From positions 248,001-312,000 of the forward strand of contig JAGQDJ010000117.1 of the NCBI GenBank assembly GCA_022885665.1: a stretch of DNA of 64,000 bases, written 5' to 3'. Source of the DNA: Triops longicaudatus (lineage: Eukaryota > Arthropoda > Branchiopoda > Notostraca > Triopsidae). Within the stretch, counting starts at the first letter, position 1; the number at the start of each line of letters is the position of its first letter. The notes below the pieces were generated by a model. It was not told the DNA's origin. It searched no databases and worked only from the letters and a program-made list of their open reading frames with translations. Positions 12,201 through 24,481 of the stretch are shown here, in pieces. Both the position numbers and the translations under genes were made by a program.

Positions 12201-15200
12201 TGCCAAGTGTTACTATCTAAAAGATCCCCATGAGCGGCTATGGTTGAAAAAAGTGTTTGACATGCTGATTTGCGTACCGCTGGTCTGCTATCAACGCAAA
12301 GGTCACCTTCAATACAGATTCGGATATGCCTTATCAGTCTTTTTTAAGTCTTCAATATTAGTAACATACCACAGATGTCCATTCAAAATTCTCAGACGGC
12401 AAACAAAAAATGACAATCCAATCTTACCGAGTTTTGTATACAGACACATCCAGAGTTGATCAAAAGCCGGCATATTAGGCAGGCCTGGGAATTCGGGAAA
12501 GACTTTCATATCCGATTTCAAAGAACCTCGCAACTGTTCTCGGTTCTGAAAGAAGTAATCCGACACATTCCACTGGAAAAAGCAAACGTAAATAGGATGA
12601 AAAGCCCAATATCTCTATCGAAAGAAACCTATTACCATGAGTCCAATGGCAGTCAAAGAAACATTCAACTCGTGTGTCTGCGATCCGAATTTTGCTGTCG
12701 TTTCCACCGTTAACGGTAAACAATGACACGGCAAAATGGGTAAAAAATCAGTTACCACTAGCTGCAAACACTGAAACGCGCACCGAATCAGATTCTCCCT
12801 GCATACATTAGGAAGAGGTAAGTGAGAACAAAACCCCATGCATCAGGGGCATAAGAGGCTTTCAGAAATGTTCCTACCCATGGGAGTCGTGAATAGCACC
12901 AATCATATTAATAACCAAGGGCCAGCCATACAAAAGATTATCTCCTGTATCGTGGAGAATATGAAGCACGCAATCTAATTGTTTCTGCCTCACATCCACT
13001 TGATGGATGGCCGACAGCTCCACCAACGGAGACAACAGCAGGGTTTGCAAGCGCTGGTTATCTTTCAACGGAGTAGGAAAAGGGTGTAAAAGCGCGGTGC
13101 GCACCAAGCACGTAACAGCTTCCAATCCCCATTCTCTCATCCGGGCCGCTGGGTGATGGCACACCTCTAATAAATGGTTCGTCAAGGGCCGCCATAAGCA
13201 CTCCACCCGGTCTAAATTTACTAACCCCGTTTCTAACAATTTGGCTACAGCGAATAGCGACGGTTCCTAGCAAACACACGATTTTTATTGTATCTATTTA
13301 TTTCTTGTCTGTGTACGATGAATTACCCTATTGGCATAGGCGGTATCCATAGCTTCTTGACTAAGTTGACAAAGCGCGTCGACTAAGTGATGGAGAGCGA
13401 CTTCGTCTAAGTACTGAGACGATTCAAACAAACGTGACAGCATGGCTGAGAGGACCGGAAGATCGGGCCAGATACTTCCGGTCCCCGGCACCAGGGCCGT
13501 GGCAGCGCTTTCGGGCGATCTTAACGGACCAACAGCTTTCAAAGAACCCCCGGATGCTGGCTTCAAACCCAAAATCCACACCAAGTGCTGCAAACTGGAC
13601 AATACCAAATGCCACGCCGTGCCCAGAACGGATCCATGACAATGTGATAAATGCAGCAAGCCACGCATGCATTGCACGTTCTTGGCCGTCAAGACTACCG
13701 GGCCAGAAGGGCCTAGTTTTTGTAGTAGTTTAGTAGTGTTTTTGTAGCAACAGTTTCTTTAACTGGAAGAATTAATTACCGGTCGCATTATTCGGAGTTG
13801 GCATAGGAGTTCCGACAGCTACCACCATATTCTGACCTCGATATGCAGTTTCATCTCCTCCTCCACTGCCAGTGGCCCAGTCTTGGCTCGGAGTACGGTA
13901 GTGCTGACCTGAAGAAATAACGTTTTAATCTATTTCCTGGTCGGTTCATACACATAACTACTTCTGGTAGGGAGCGCAGCTACGGGTACCATACTCAACA
14001 CGGTAATATTATAGTGTGGAGGTAGACACGCTTTGCACAACGAAGTAATGAACGCATCTCGGGGAGTACTCAACTGCACCCTACCGCACAAACTGGCGTA
14101 CGTTTGCAGGGCTTTTAGCACATTTTCCGTGCCAGACTCTTCCGTACTATTCATATACATGAAAAAAAAAAATCAATAAAAAATGAGATGCTAAAAAACA
14201 ACGAAGTCAAATGAAAATTATATAACAAATCTGGGCATATGTCGACCATCCTATAGATATTTATGACAGTGGAACCCACTTAATTGCACCTCATATAATG
14301 ACAAGACCTGCTTAATGACAAGACAGTCTCAAGTCCCGTTTCACTCCCATTTAACGTAATGGAGACTAACCTCGGATTATGACAACTTGATTAATGTCAT
14401 GACTCGTATGATACCACGAAACTTTCATTCATTGGAATCCTTTCAAAGTTGTTAATACCCGGTTAATAACAACGACTGGGGACACGAGAAAACATGCCGA
14501 AAACACGAGGCCTAAAATTTTCCAAGAAAAGTTTCTATGAGTTCTTATTTAAAAGCATTTCCTAACAGAAATAAGCTTTCACTATTTTTGAATCCCTGTT
14601 TTTTATTTTATGCACTTAAATCAATCTGTAGTAGAAAGAGTATCAGAAAGATATAAAAAAAGAAGTGTACAAAATTATCTTTAACCCAGTGAGTTAAAGT
14701 GCGGTCCCTCTTGGAAAAAAAGTAGCGAAGCATAAGTATCAAATGGACAGAAGTGTTGTGTTGATTCAAGCGTTATTTTCAAAGAATAGAAGAGACAAGG
14801 AAAACATTTTGGACAACTGGCCAAAGCCCATAGGCAAAGCAACTATTTTGCAGAGAAGGTAAAAAAATGTTTTATTTCAATTTTCTTTACTTTTATAAAG
14901 TACTATTTATATAATATTTAATTACAAGCATATAAGGATGTAGCATTTTTTTCCCTCAATTGGTACATCTATATGATACAAATAGTCACTTCGGATAAAC
15001 CCAAGGCCCGTTTAAAGACAAGCCGACTGGTCGGTGCCTTGCTATTAAGCGGGTTCCACTGTAATTCGAAGCTTCCCGAATCATAATGTGTGCTGAATTT
15101 AGAAAATTACCGAATATTAAAATTGTAACAATTACATAATCCGTAGAAATTGCAGTATATACAAAACACATTTTTTTAAAGTTCACACTGCGTGAGCCAA

Positions 15201-17564
15201 GCTCGTCACCATAAGAATACACTTCGAAGTTCCTCAAAATTACAGAAAGCATTTTTTTCTGTGTTATTGTTGTTCACCAAATAGCACTGCTAAGCGTTCA
15301 TGAATGCTAGCAGATCAAACGCTGCTACCAATATAAAAACTGAACGGTATTTTATGCTCACGTCTCGTCACTTGCTTATCTCCGCAGTGTTGTTCTTGAG
15401 AATTCTGATCGGAATGTGTCAAAACAGCACACTCGTCATTCAAGGATCTTTTTTTTAGAATATGTGCGCAGCTCAAAAGTGAATTTGATGTACAAAAAGA
15501 ACTTACCTAGCTTCCAAAAGTAAGGTGAAGGCGGCTAGTAGACCGCCCCACGTCGAATCGATGAGTTGTAAATGCAACTGTGCAACTTTTTCGTCCGTAG
15601 ACGCATGAGGTGGTACTTGATGCGGTCCTTCCCCTTCAATGAGTAAGCTGATAGACCGCACCGCATCTAGTATTGCTGCATAAGCAACGGAAAGACAATA
15701 CCCTTCCGGAATCATGGGCGGTTCGTTTTTGTCCATAAGCTCCAGGCTAACACGAAAGACTCAAAATAATAAGCAATAATGGTAACTTGCGTGACTTACA
15801 ATGTCGCTCGCGGCTGTCCTTGCACAAATAGCGGAGCCAAAGGAATATAAACGCCTCTGTAAGCTAAAGCCGGTTGAGGCGATATTCCTGGTCCCAAAGG
15901 AACCCCACCTAACAAAGTCGGTGGTCCCAACGTCGGTTGAGAATTTGGAACGCTACTACTGCCGGCACTTTCTTGAGCGAAAAGCGCTTGAATACAAGCT
16001 GCCAAAGAATTTATGATGTCTTGTAAGATATTGGTAGCATGAGGTTGCAAATCGTAGGCTGAGCACAAGGCTTGGATCAAAGGTGGTTGCGCTAGTAGAC
16101 GATGCAGAATTTCTAAAGCTAAGGCCCGCTGCCAGCACGGTTTGTCCGGGTCCAAAAATTTCAGTAATAACGAAAGAAAAATTTCGCATTCCGTCACCTA
16201 TGCCGAATGTCGCATTAGAAACTACTTTCTTTTGTTATGTAAATCTTGCTTACCAAAAGATCGTGGTACTTGTGAATCAGTACGGATACTAAACGCAGCA
16301 ATCGCATGCTAACGGGGAAGAAAGGTTTATCCATAGGCCCAGATGTAGTTCCGCTTTGTTGCTGCGCTAACTGCTGGTTCCGGAAGGGAGCTTTCACATT
16401 TGGTGAGAACAGTTTAATAACCAAAGCACAGACACGCTCCTTCAAGAGCGATGAAAATTCTACATGCTACAATGGTAAAAACATAAAAAGAATCGTTATT
16501 GCAATTGGAGTAAGATCTCAAATTTTATGCTTACTTTAACAAAAATGGTCGGAAAAGATGAAAGTACAGTCTCTAGTAGCTCAATTCCAAACGTTCGCGT
16601 CATTTCTGTCATACCCAATAACCAACAGGGCTGTTCCGCGTTTACTAATTGCACAAGGTCCTACAACATATAGATGAGCAAAGGTACAGTATTCATTGTC
16701 CGCTTACCTGAAAAAGAAGATACGCGTCCGCCGCGTGTGGACGGAGGGACTTTGGAGCTAAGGGACGGACGATTTTACTTTCTTCAGAGAATCCTGACGA
16801 AGAAACATTTTGTGACTTAAGTTCAGGAGAAGAGTCGTCACCTTCATTGTCTTTGTCTTCTTGAACGGCCCGTTCGAACACTAAGGATATTAACTGTCTT
16901 ACAGTGGCGCCTGCCGCGTTTACAATCATAGGATCTTTGGCGAAATGGAGACGGAAACACAATGCCAAACACTATAGAAGATACACAATGATTGGAGAAT
17001 CAGACGTAATATTTCCAACGGTACCTTGGCAAGTGTTTCTCCCTGTACTAAATTGTTGGTGGTTAACAATAGAGTGCTGCTCTGGAGAACTTTAATTTCT
17101 TCGATACTATTATCCGTAAGAACCCAAAGTACGTCGACAATATACCGGGCTGCTTTTTCATCCAAGTAACATTGGGTAATGAGCCTTTGTAAAGGAACCA
17201 AGCATAACTGAAAGTAGATAAGCATTTACTGCAGACGACGAATACAAAATCTCTAAGAATAAAATAATGCAGTCGCAAGGGATAATACCTTGACAATTTT
17301 CAAATCCTTTGTTTCGCAGCCCTGAATCAAAGGATAGAGTACTTGGTTAAGTGCCCCTCTAGCTTGGTATCCGTTCCTCAATTTCGTTAAAGCTTCTTCT
17401 GACGCCTGTACACAAAAATAGGTAACGATTATTTCAGGTACATAGGCCTATTCAAATCTTACATCTTTGATAGCAGGATACTTCTTCTTAGTTTCTGTCG
17501 AAAGCAATTTCAAGTCTCCTATTAACGTTTCCAACAGTTTCGTGGATAAAGTCCCTTCTTCCAT
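9293..17564 (-). CDS. MON2: MON2 homologue, Golgi/endosome trafficking scaffold
   Basis: MON2 is a large peripheral membrane protein related to Sec7-family BIG/GBF GEFs but without a catalytic Sec7 domain. It acts at the trans-Golgi and endosomes, with DOPEY and ATP9A-type partners. Coding exons in transcript order: 17564-17463, 17405-17289, 17207-17025, 16971-16708, 16660-16535, 16466-16254, 16197-15800, 15746-15507, 14146-13962, 13908-13780, 13712-13327, 13266-12878, 12798-12636, 12572-12428, 12306-12185, 12119-11611, 11549-11258, 11199-10886, 10585-10410, 10343-10001, 9657-9563, 9474-9293. They sum to 5073 nt, 1690 residues, against about 1717 in human. Recognisable segments include FGIELLETVLSSFP, VTECEIFLSLLLKFLD, NEVSLSALKAFQE and a C-terminus ending near YADLLQPP. 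The start MEEGTLSTKLLETL matches the N-terminal family pattern. All phases agree. The exon 9 donor (GTAGTT) and the acceptor at 11199 (GAAAAAG) are weak but keep frame. Confidence 0.95.
14267..15061. mobile_element. Non-autonomous DNA transposon (pogo/Tigger-like MITE) in a MON2 intron
   Basis: The two ends are inverted copies. The left end reads CAGTGGAACCCACTTAAT and the right end, reverse-complemented, reads CAGTGGAACCCGCTTAAT, with agreement over roughly 21 positions. A TA follows the right end (15062-15063); the left flank is GA, consistent with one mutated target-site base. CAGT-type termini with a TA target are known from the pogo/Tigger branch of Tc1/mariner. The 795-bp interior has no transposase-sized open frame, so it is non-autonomous. 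It sits in the 1.36-kb intron between exons 15746-15507 and 14146-13962 and explains why that intron is far longer than the rest of the gene's. Confidence 0.75.
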
Positions 17565-19997
17565 GATCCTGTCGTTGAGTCAATTATTATTTAAATTTTT
17601 GAGGGTACCGATAGTTTATTCCAAGGTAATCAGGATCTTCTTCGATCCTAGCAGAAAAGTAAAAGTACATGCTTCGAACATGGGGTATCCGAATTTACTT
17701 GCTTAAACTCTCGTGGGATTCTCTGATTGCACTTGTTATTTACCCTAACATATTTTTAAGTTTCTTGTATACCTTTGTACATAAGAAACTTTGACTGCAT
17801 AGCTCGTGCCTTTTTTTTACAAAAATGAAATTTCAAGTTCCACTGTGGCACAACAAACAAAGTATAAGCTCCACCTCCTTTCCAGCCATCGTGGAACATG
17901 TGTACCAATAAAAGCTCACCCCGCGAATGTGTATTTTTCAAAAGCCGAATTCAGTGAAGATTAGTAGGATCAGATTTAGTAAAAATTAGTAAGTTGGTTC
18001 TTTTTCTTCATAGTTGAGTTATTTAATTTGTTTCTATAATTGCATTAACTTTTCTTAATGAATGTTGCATGTTTATTTAATTCATGGCAATTAATTGGGT
18101 AATAAGATATTTGTCGGTGGCTGGTAATCTTTCTTGCGGGAAATTTACTGGGAATTATTTACAATGACTTCGTTGACATTTTCATTTGTTCGTACGTCTT
18201 TTAAGTATAATATTCAGAATTTCTGTACACAAATAATTTACTTTCTTATTTTAACATCCAACAAATATAAGTCTTGTGTGTCACGCAAGCTTATTGTGAT
18301 GTTTTATTAACGTGTTTCGCAAGTTGTTTCTAGAAAACTCAAGCTATAATTTTACTTTCCGTAGATTTTGAAAAAATGCGACTCAAAATTTTCAAAACTG
18401 GAGTCAAAGTTGTCCTTGTAGTTTTATCATGTGAGAGTTTCATTGTGGCCTAAGATTATCATGGTTAGTAAAAATCTAGAGTGACCGAATGGGGAAGAAA
18501 TCGGTGTTGAGATCCTTAGTTTTCATTTCCTGTAGTTTAAAGATTTCCTTTGACGAACGACAGTCACAATGTCTCAGAACTAACAGGTCATCAGCGAGAA
18601 ACAAGATTTTTTAATAAACTGTTTAAAAATTCCTTTTTTAGTTTTCCTTGCTCCTATCACAATTTGGTTTTTCTTTTTATTGTGGTCTTAAAGAGACAAA
18701 ATCTAGCTAAGAGCGAATTCCCTAGAATTCCCTTTTGTCAAAAATCCCTGATCATTTTTGTTTATAAAGCTTCAATTTAATAATTTGCTGCTTTCTTACA
18801 TCCTTTAAGATATTAGAAGTAAAAAAATAGTTTAGTTAATATTGATTTGCTTATATATTTTTGGTCTGAGAAAAGCGTGGGCATAGCTCTCGTATTCAAA
18901 CTACGCGCTAAAAGTATGCTTATCATTCAGCAATATCTGCCATCTAGCGTTAGTTACTAATGAACACGGATTCTCATTCCTAACTTCTGACGTCAACGAG
19001 TGATGTTTAGGGTTAGATTAGCTCTTTTTAGTTTCAAGTGAACTTTCTTAAACAGTGAAGATTTCTGGATTAATTTTCCTTACCTAGGTAACTATTTTGA
19101 TTAGAATCTTTATTCTACGGTTATTATCGCTAAATTTATGGCCTGTGGCTACGGCACCTTTCAAAGTTTGGTTGCCGGCGTCGCGACGCAGCCCCAGCCC
19201 ATTGAAGCGTTATTAGCCCACTTCGGGCCTTGTTTTGGCTCGTGTCCCTCCCTTGCATCTCATTGTAGCTTTGGCTCGGATCTAGTACGTTTACCACATT
19301 CATTGAGTGATGAGTGTTGAGTTAGCTACAGGTGTGGTCGTCGGTTAACGTCTTGTAATACAACACTTACAATTGAAAAGGATAGCGCGACATTTGGTAT
19401 CAAGTGACTTGGAACAACTTTTGGTGTGTTTCTCTCGTTTTCATGGAATATTGCCTTTTCGGCTGTGTTTTATTTGTCCTGAGAATTTTATTTGCCTCAC
19501 ACTGTAAATATTTGTTAGTTACGGTCCGTGTTTGATAACAGGTTACAGTTGTTAGGCATATCTGTTCTGATTTATTCAAAGACTATCTTAGCCATTGATT
19601 ATTTTCGAAACAATTTTCGACGATTTCCGAAGTAAAGAAAGATAAGATCCCAATGTTTGTTTTTCGCAGTAGGCTGCACTCCTGTAACATTTCCAAAACA
19701 CTGACTATGAAATCTACAGAACCTCTAGAAGTGTCAAATCAATAGACATCCCAGACGACAGAAGCTAAGTTAGGCTTCATGCGAGTAAAGCTGTGTTGTA
19801 GTTCATAATCCCTCATAACCTACCTTTTTAACACGAAAAAACTTGCATAGCTCTTATAACGAAATCGCAAATTAAGGTTGAGGGTGCTTCCCTTACCCCA
19901 CTTGCTTAATCCAATTATCGTAACGGAAAAGTTTGACGAGATCCTTAAATATCTAGTGACCACTTTTTCCCTTTTATTTCTAGTTGAGACTTTCACA
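17565..19997. promoter_or_regulatory. Divergent intergenic region between MON2 and Lgl
   Basis: MON2 is transcribed leftward and Lgl rightward from this 2.4-kb AT-rich stretch, which must contain both promoters and at least one noncoding Lgl exon. An acceptor (CTTTTATTTCTAG) at 19982 directly precedes 5' UTR sequence TTGAGACTTTCACA and the Lgl ATG, so a noncoding first exon lies upstream. The GC-richer patch at about 19138-19320 with a 60-codon open frame is a candidate for that exon or its promoter. I see no protein-coding gene here. Confidence 0.5.
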
Positions 19998-22900
19998 ATG
20001 TTGAAATTCATCCGTGGGAAGGGAGCGCAACCGACAGCCGAACGCGCTCGTTTGCAGAGGGAACTTTTCCTTTTTCAGAAGGTGAGATTTCTCCCGCTTA
20101 ATGAACGTCTTAATCGATACAGTATGGCTAACTCAATCTTATCTCAACAGACGATTCAACACGGATTTCCGAGCAAACCTTCAGCTTTGGCATGGGACCC
20201 AGAGCTTCGTTTAATGGCTTTGGCCACCAAAACTGGAGCTATCAAAGTGTATCCTTTTTTTGCGAAACAAAGTAGAAATAAGTCCAGAGATAGAGTTAGC
20301 AACTATAAAGGCCAAAACCGGTTATGGAGGTTAATTTTCACGAACCCCACTAGCCACATACAAATGGAGTTTCTGAACTAGTGTGTGGGACTCGTGCGTA
20401 GGCGATGTTTCATAAAGGGCAATTGCGGGAAGTGAAAGGCCATCGTTAACTGAATACTTTCTTACTTTTTGCATTATTCTTTACACTTGTCAATGAAAAC
20501 ATGCATTATTTTCCTTAAGTCGTCGTTTCTCACTTGCAACAGTTTTGGAGCTCCAGGAGTTGAATTCTACGGTCAACACAAAAATGCCGAGTCGACAGTT
20601 CAGAAATTGTTGTTTCTTCCGGGAGAGGTACTTATGATTTTTCTCAGGTATAAACGTTTGTTAACAAGCCGTTGCTGTGTTTTGTTGCCAATAGGGGCGT
20701 CTGATATCCTTATGCGATGATAATTCGTTACACCTGTGGGAGATTAATAGCGGAGAGGATGGAAGCAATCCCGTTTTGGAAGAGAAGAAGCATCACTCAC
20801 TGGAAGGAAAGTAAGCAATTCCTTCTGCTTTCTCGAATTCTCATTAAATCTTGTGGATTTGTTTCTAGAGTAAAAAAGGTGTCGGCCTTGTATGTGGAAA
20901 AAACGAAGGAGCATTTGTTTATTGGCACCGAAAGTGGCAATATTTATCTCCTTAACACCCGTTCGTTTGAAATGACGGAAACAGTTATATATTTGGATGT
21001 CGTCATGCAAAAGTAAAAAAATTCGCAGAGACAATCATGAGCAATTAGGAGTAGAGGAAGGGGTGTTTATTTCCTCTTTTGTTTCAGCGTGACAGAAGAC
21101 TTCAAAATCAATCCTGGGCCAGTGGAATCTATCACGCAGCATCTTTTGCATCCCGAAAAGATCCTAATTGGCTATAACCGTGGGTTGCTAGTCTTATGGA
21201 ACTTAAAAGCCTTAACTGCAGATCAGGTACGTAAGCACTTCCCAGCATTTATTGGATTGATAGGCAATTTTACGCTGTGCGTGCTGTCTAATTATGCTGT
21301 CTTTGCTGTTTCAGACATTTTTGGTGAATCAGCAGTTGGAAAGTCTGTCGTGGAGTGCTAGTGGTGACCAGATCGTGACGTCACATAACGATGGATCGTA
21401 CATTACATGGAACATAGGGTCGAAACTAGAACAGAAAGCTTGTACGCCATATGGACCGTTTCCTTGCAAACCCATTTCTAAAATCCAGTATCATGGCTGC
21501 CCCGGGTAACTTGTCTATACATGTTGTCAAGCAATATAGCTTATCTGGCCTTACTGTAAATTGCTAGAGATGATTATTACGTGTTTATTGGAGGAATGCC
21601 GCGGGCATCTTATGGGGAAAAGAACACTGTGTCAGTCATCCATGGCGAGAAACATGTCGTATTTGACGTGACTTCGCGAATCATTGATTTCTTCACCATC
21701 TTGCCTGTCGAAAGTACACTAACCTTTCCAACCTTTTTGCTCTGGCAGCTAATTAGATATTGTTTTTAGTTGTTGGTTTTTAAAACAATTTTTGTGTGTG
21801 TGTCGCAGGTGAAACAGACAAGCCGGAAGCCGTAGTAATTTTGGCTGAGGAGGAGCTCATTGTGATTGACTTGATAAGCGACAATTACCCTGTACATGCC
21901 CAGCCTTATTTAGCTTCGCTCCACGCTAGTGCTGTGACAGCACAACACGTGGCTCGGATCGACCAAGCTTTTATGGAGCGAATCGAGGCGGCTGGCAAGA
22001 AACAGCAGACAGCAGCACTGAGCGAAAGGGTAATATCATCTTCTTAAACCTTCTTTCGTTGTTCGAATATTCAATTCACATGTTAACTCTTCATTGCATT
22101 AGCCATGGCCCATTAACGGTGGCGTTTGCGATGCGCCAGCGAATGACACGTCTTCCGTACCGCCTACGGTGTTGTTAACCGGTCATGAAGATGGGTCGGT
22201 AAACTTGTGGAATGCTTCCAGCCCCGCTCTTAAGCACTTACTAAAACTTACAACCGCTCCGGCTTTCATTACCGACGATTTGGACGGACCCCCGCCACCG
22301 GCTGAGGAAGATGAATGGCCTCCTTTTAGAAAAGTAAGCATAAAGTTAACGCATGGCATTCGCATGTCCTGAATTTTTTCGTTGTGTTGTTGCAGTGTTT
22401 TGAATGTTTTGTAGCCAAGGGGTGCCCTTTTTTATTTATTTATTTACTAACTTGTTGCTTGTTTGAGGTGATAAATTGTTGTTTTATTTTATTTATTTAT
22501 TTTTGTTTATTTTTATATACATATATATTTTTTACTTGACCGTGTAAATTACGATGATTTCTAATTACTCGTTTTTGGTAGGTTGGAACTTTCGATCCTT
22601 ATTCGGACGACCCGCGTTTGGCAGTAAAGAAGCTGTGGCTTGACCCCCAATCGGGTACCTTAGTTGTTGCAGGTACAGCGGGTCAGGTGATATTAGCTGC
22701 GCTTAAAGACGAAGAAAACAGTATTGAAATCCCGGTAAGTTAACAGAAAAGATTCGGAAGTACGAACCTGATCCTTGTTTGCTTTTTTTAGACAACTTTG
22801 ATTAACATCGTGTCAGATCGGGATGGTTTTGTATGGAAAGCCCATGACAAACTGGCGGTGCACTCGACCTCGGTGACTTTCGTGCCAGGCTTTCAACCGA

Positions 22901-24427
22901 ATGCTGTAGTGCAGCTTCATCCGCCTGCCGCCATTTCGGCATTAGCTCTGCAAATGGAGTGGGGTCTTTTGGCCTTGGGTACAGCCCATGGATTGGCTCT
23001 GTACGATATCGTTCATAAGAAGGCGGTTACTTCGAAATGCACACTCTTGCCCCAGGATCTTGCCACAGCCGGCGAGCATTCCATGACGAGGCGCAAGTCT
23101 TTTAAAAAATCTTTGCGAGAATCTTTTCGTCGTTTACGTAAAGGACGTTCCCAACGCGGCCGAGCTGGAGAAACGCCTAAAGCAAAGGATAAAGGGTATT
23201 TTTCACATTGTTTCGAGAGTGTTTCACTGAAATTAACTATGTGTGTCACGTCTAGTGAGAGCCCAAGCGGAGCGACGACGGCAGCTGAAGCCAGACCCGT
23301 AGAAAGACAAGTTGAGGCACGATCGGCTGATGACGCAATGGGATCTATGGTTCGTTGCCTGTATATGGCCAAAACGTACCTCGTCAACGGTAAGCTTTCA
23401 TTTCCACATGTTTTCTAGCTAGCAATTATAGATTTCTGTACCACAAATGGGTGGGCGAAAAACCACAAATTACTTCTTGGTATCCAAGAAAGAGAGATAT
23501 TCTTAAAAGTATTTCGTTTTAAAACAATGTAAGTCCTTTCTTTTATCAATTGGTAACGGACTCAAATATTCCTGGAAAGTTTTTCTACCCCAAGAAGAAT
23601 TTTTAAACTATTGTTTGAAACTTTACATTTTTAAAACTTTTTACAGTTTTCTGTCGTTATTAATGTAGCAGTTAAAACAGTGGACAATAGAAGAATCTCG
23701 AAGAGATTCTAGAAAAGCACGGGTACTCAGTTTCTATTTATCGTATACCAGAATCTTTTGCAATAATTAAAATTTCACATTCAGCTGAAATTTTTCCAAA
23801 GATTCTAGACATTTTTGAGGGTTTTGCTTTTGGAAATTGCAGTAGCTGTAATTGCGTTGGGTTCTTTTTCCGTTTGGTTTCACAGCTCAGATGGTTAGTC
23901 CTACGCTATGGGCGGGCGCGAACAACGGCGCTGTGTTTGTATTCACGCTGAACGTCCCATCGAAAAGGGAAGAAGAAGATGTCACTGCCACCTTAGCGAA
24001 GGAAATCCAATTGCGCCACCGAGCACCTGTAATTGCCATAAATATCGTTGATGCCAACTGTGCTCCTCTGTACCACAGCAGCCTGGAGCAGAGCGCCAAG
24101 TCTGAGGGCGATAACCCGGGCCCTCACAGAGTTTTAATTTGTTCCGAAGAACAGTTCAAGGTATAAACCAGTCTTAGTGGAGTGGAACTTTGATTTTTAT
24201 TTTAACCTTCATAAGGTGGTTTTAAGTAATGAAAGTTATTGCAATTCTGCGAGATTGTGTACTACGGAAGGTAGTTTACGACGAACCATATTTTTTGACT
24301 ATAACTGTCTCGTCGGAAATATACTACCACTCTCAAGCAAACTCCGGCAAATTATATACAGTAACCTTTTTAATTATTATCGTGCAATCTTAATCTTTTT
24401 TATCTTTTGTGGGAACTAATAAAGGAC

Positions 24428-24481
<54 letters not shown>

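Noticed and set aside
19138..19320. 60-codon GC-richer open frame upstream of Lgl
   Set aside because: It looks more like a promoter or noncoding first exon; there is no in-frame junction to the Lgl coding exons.
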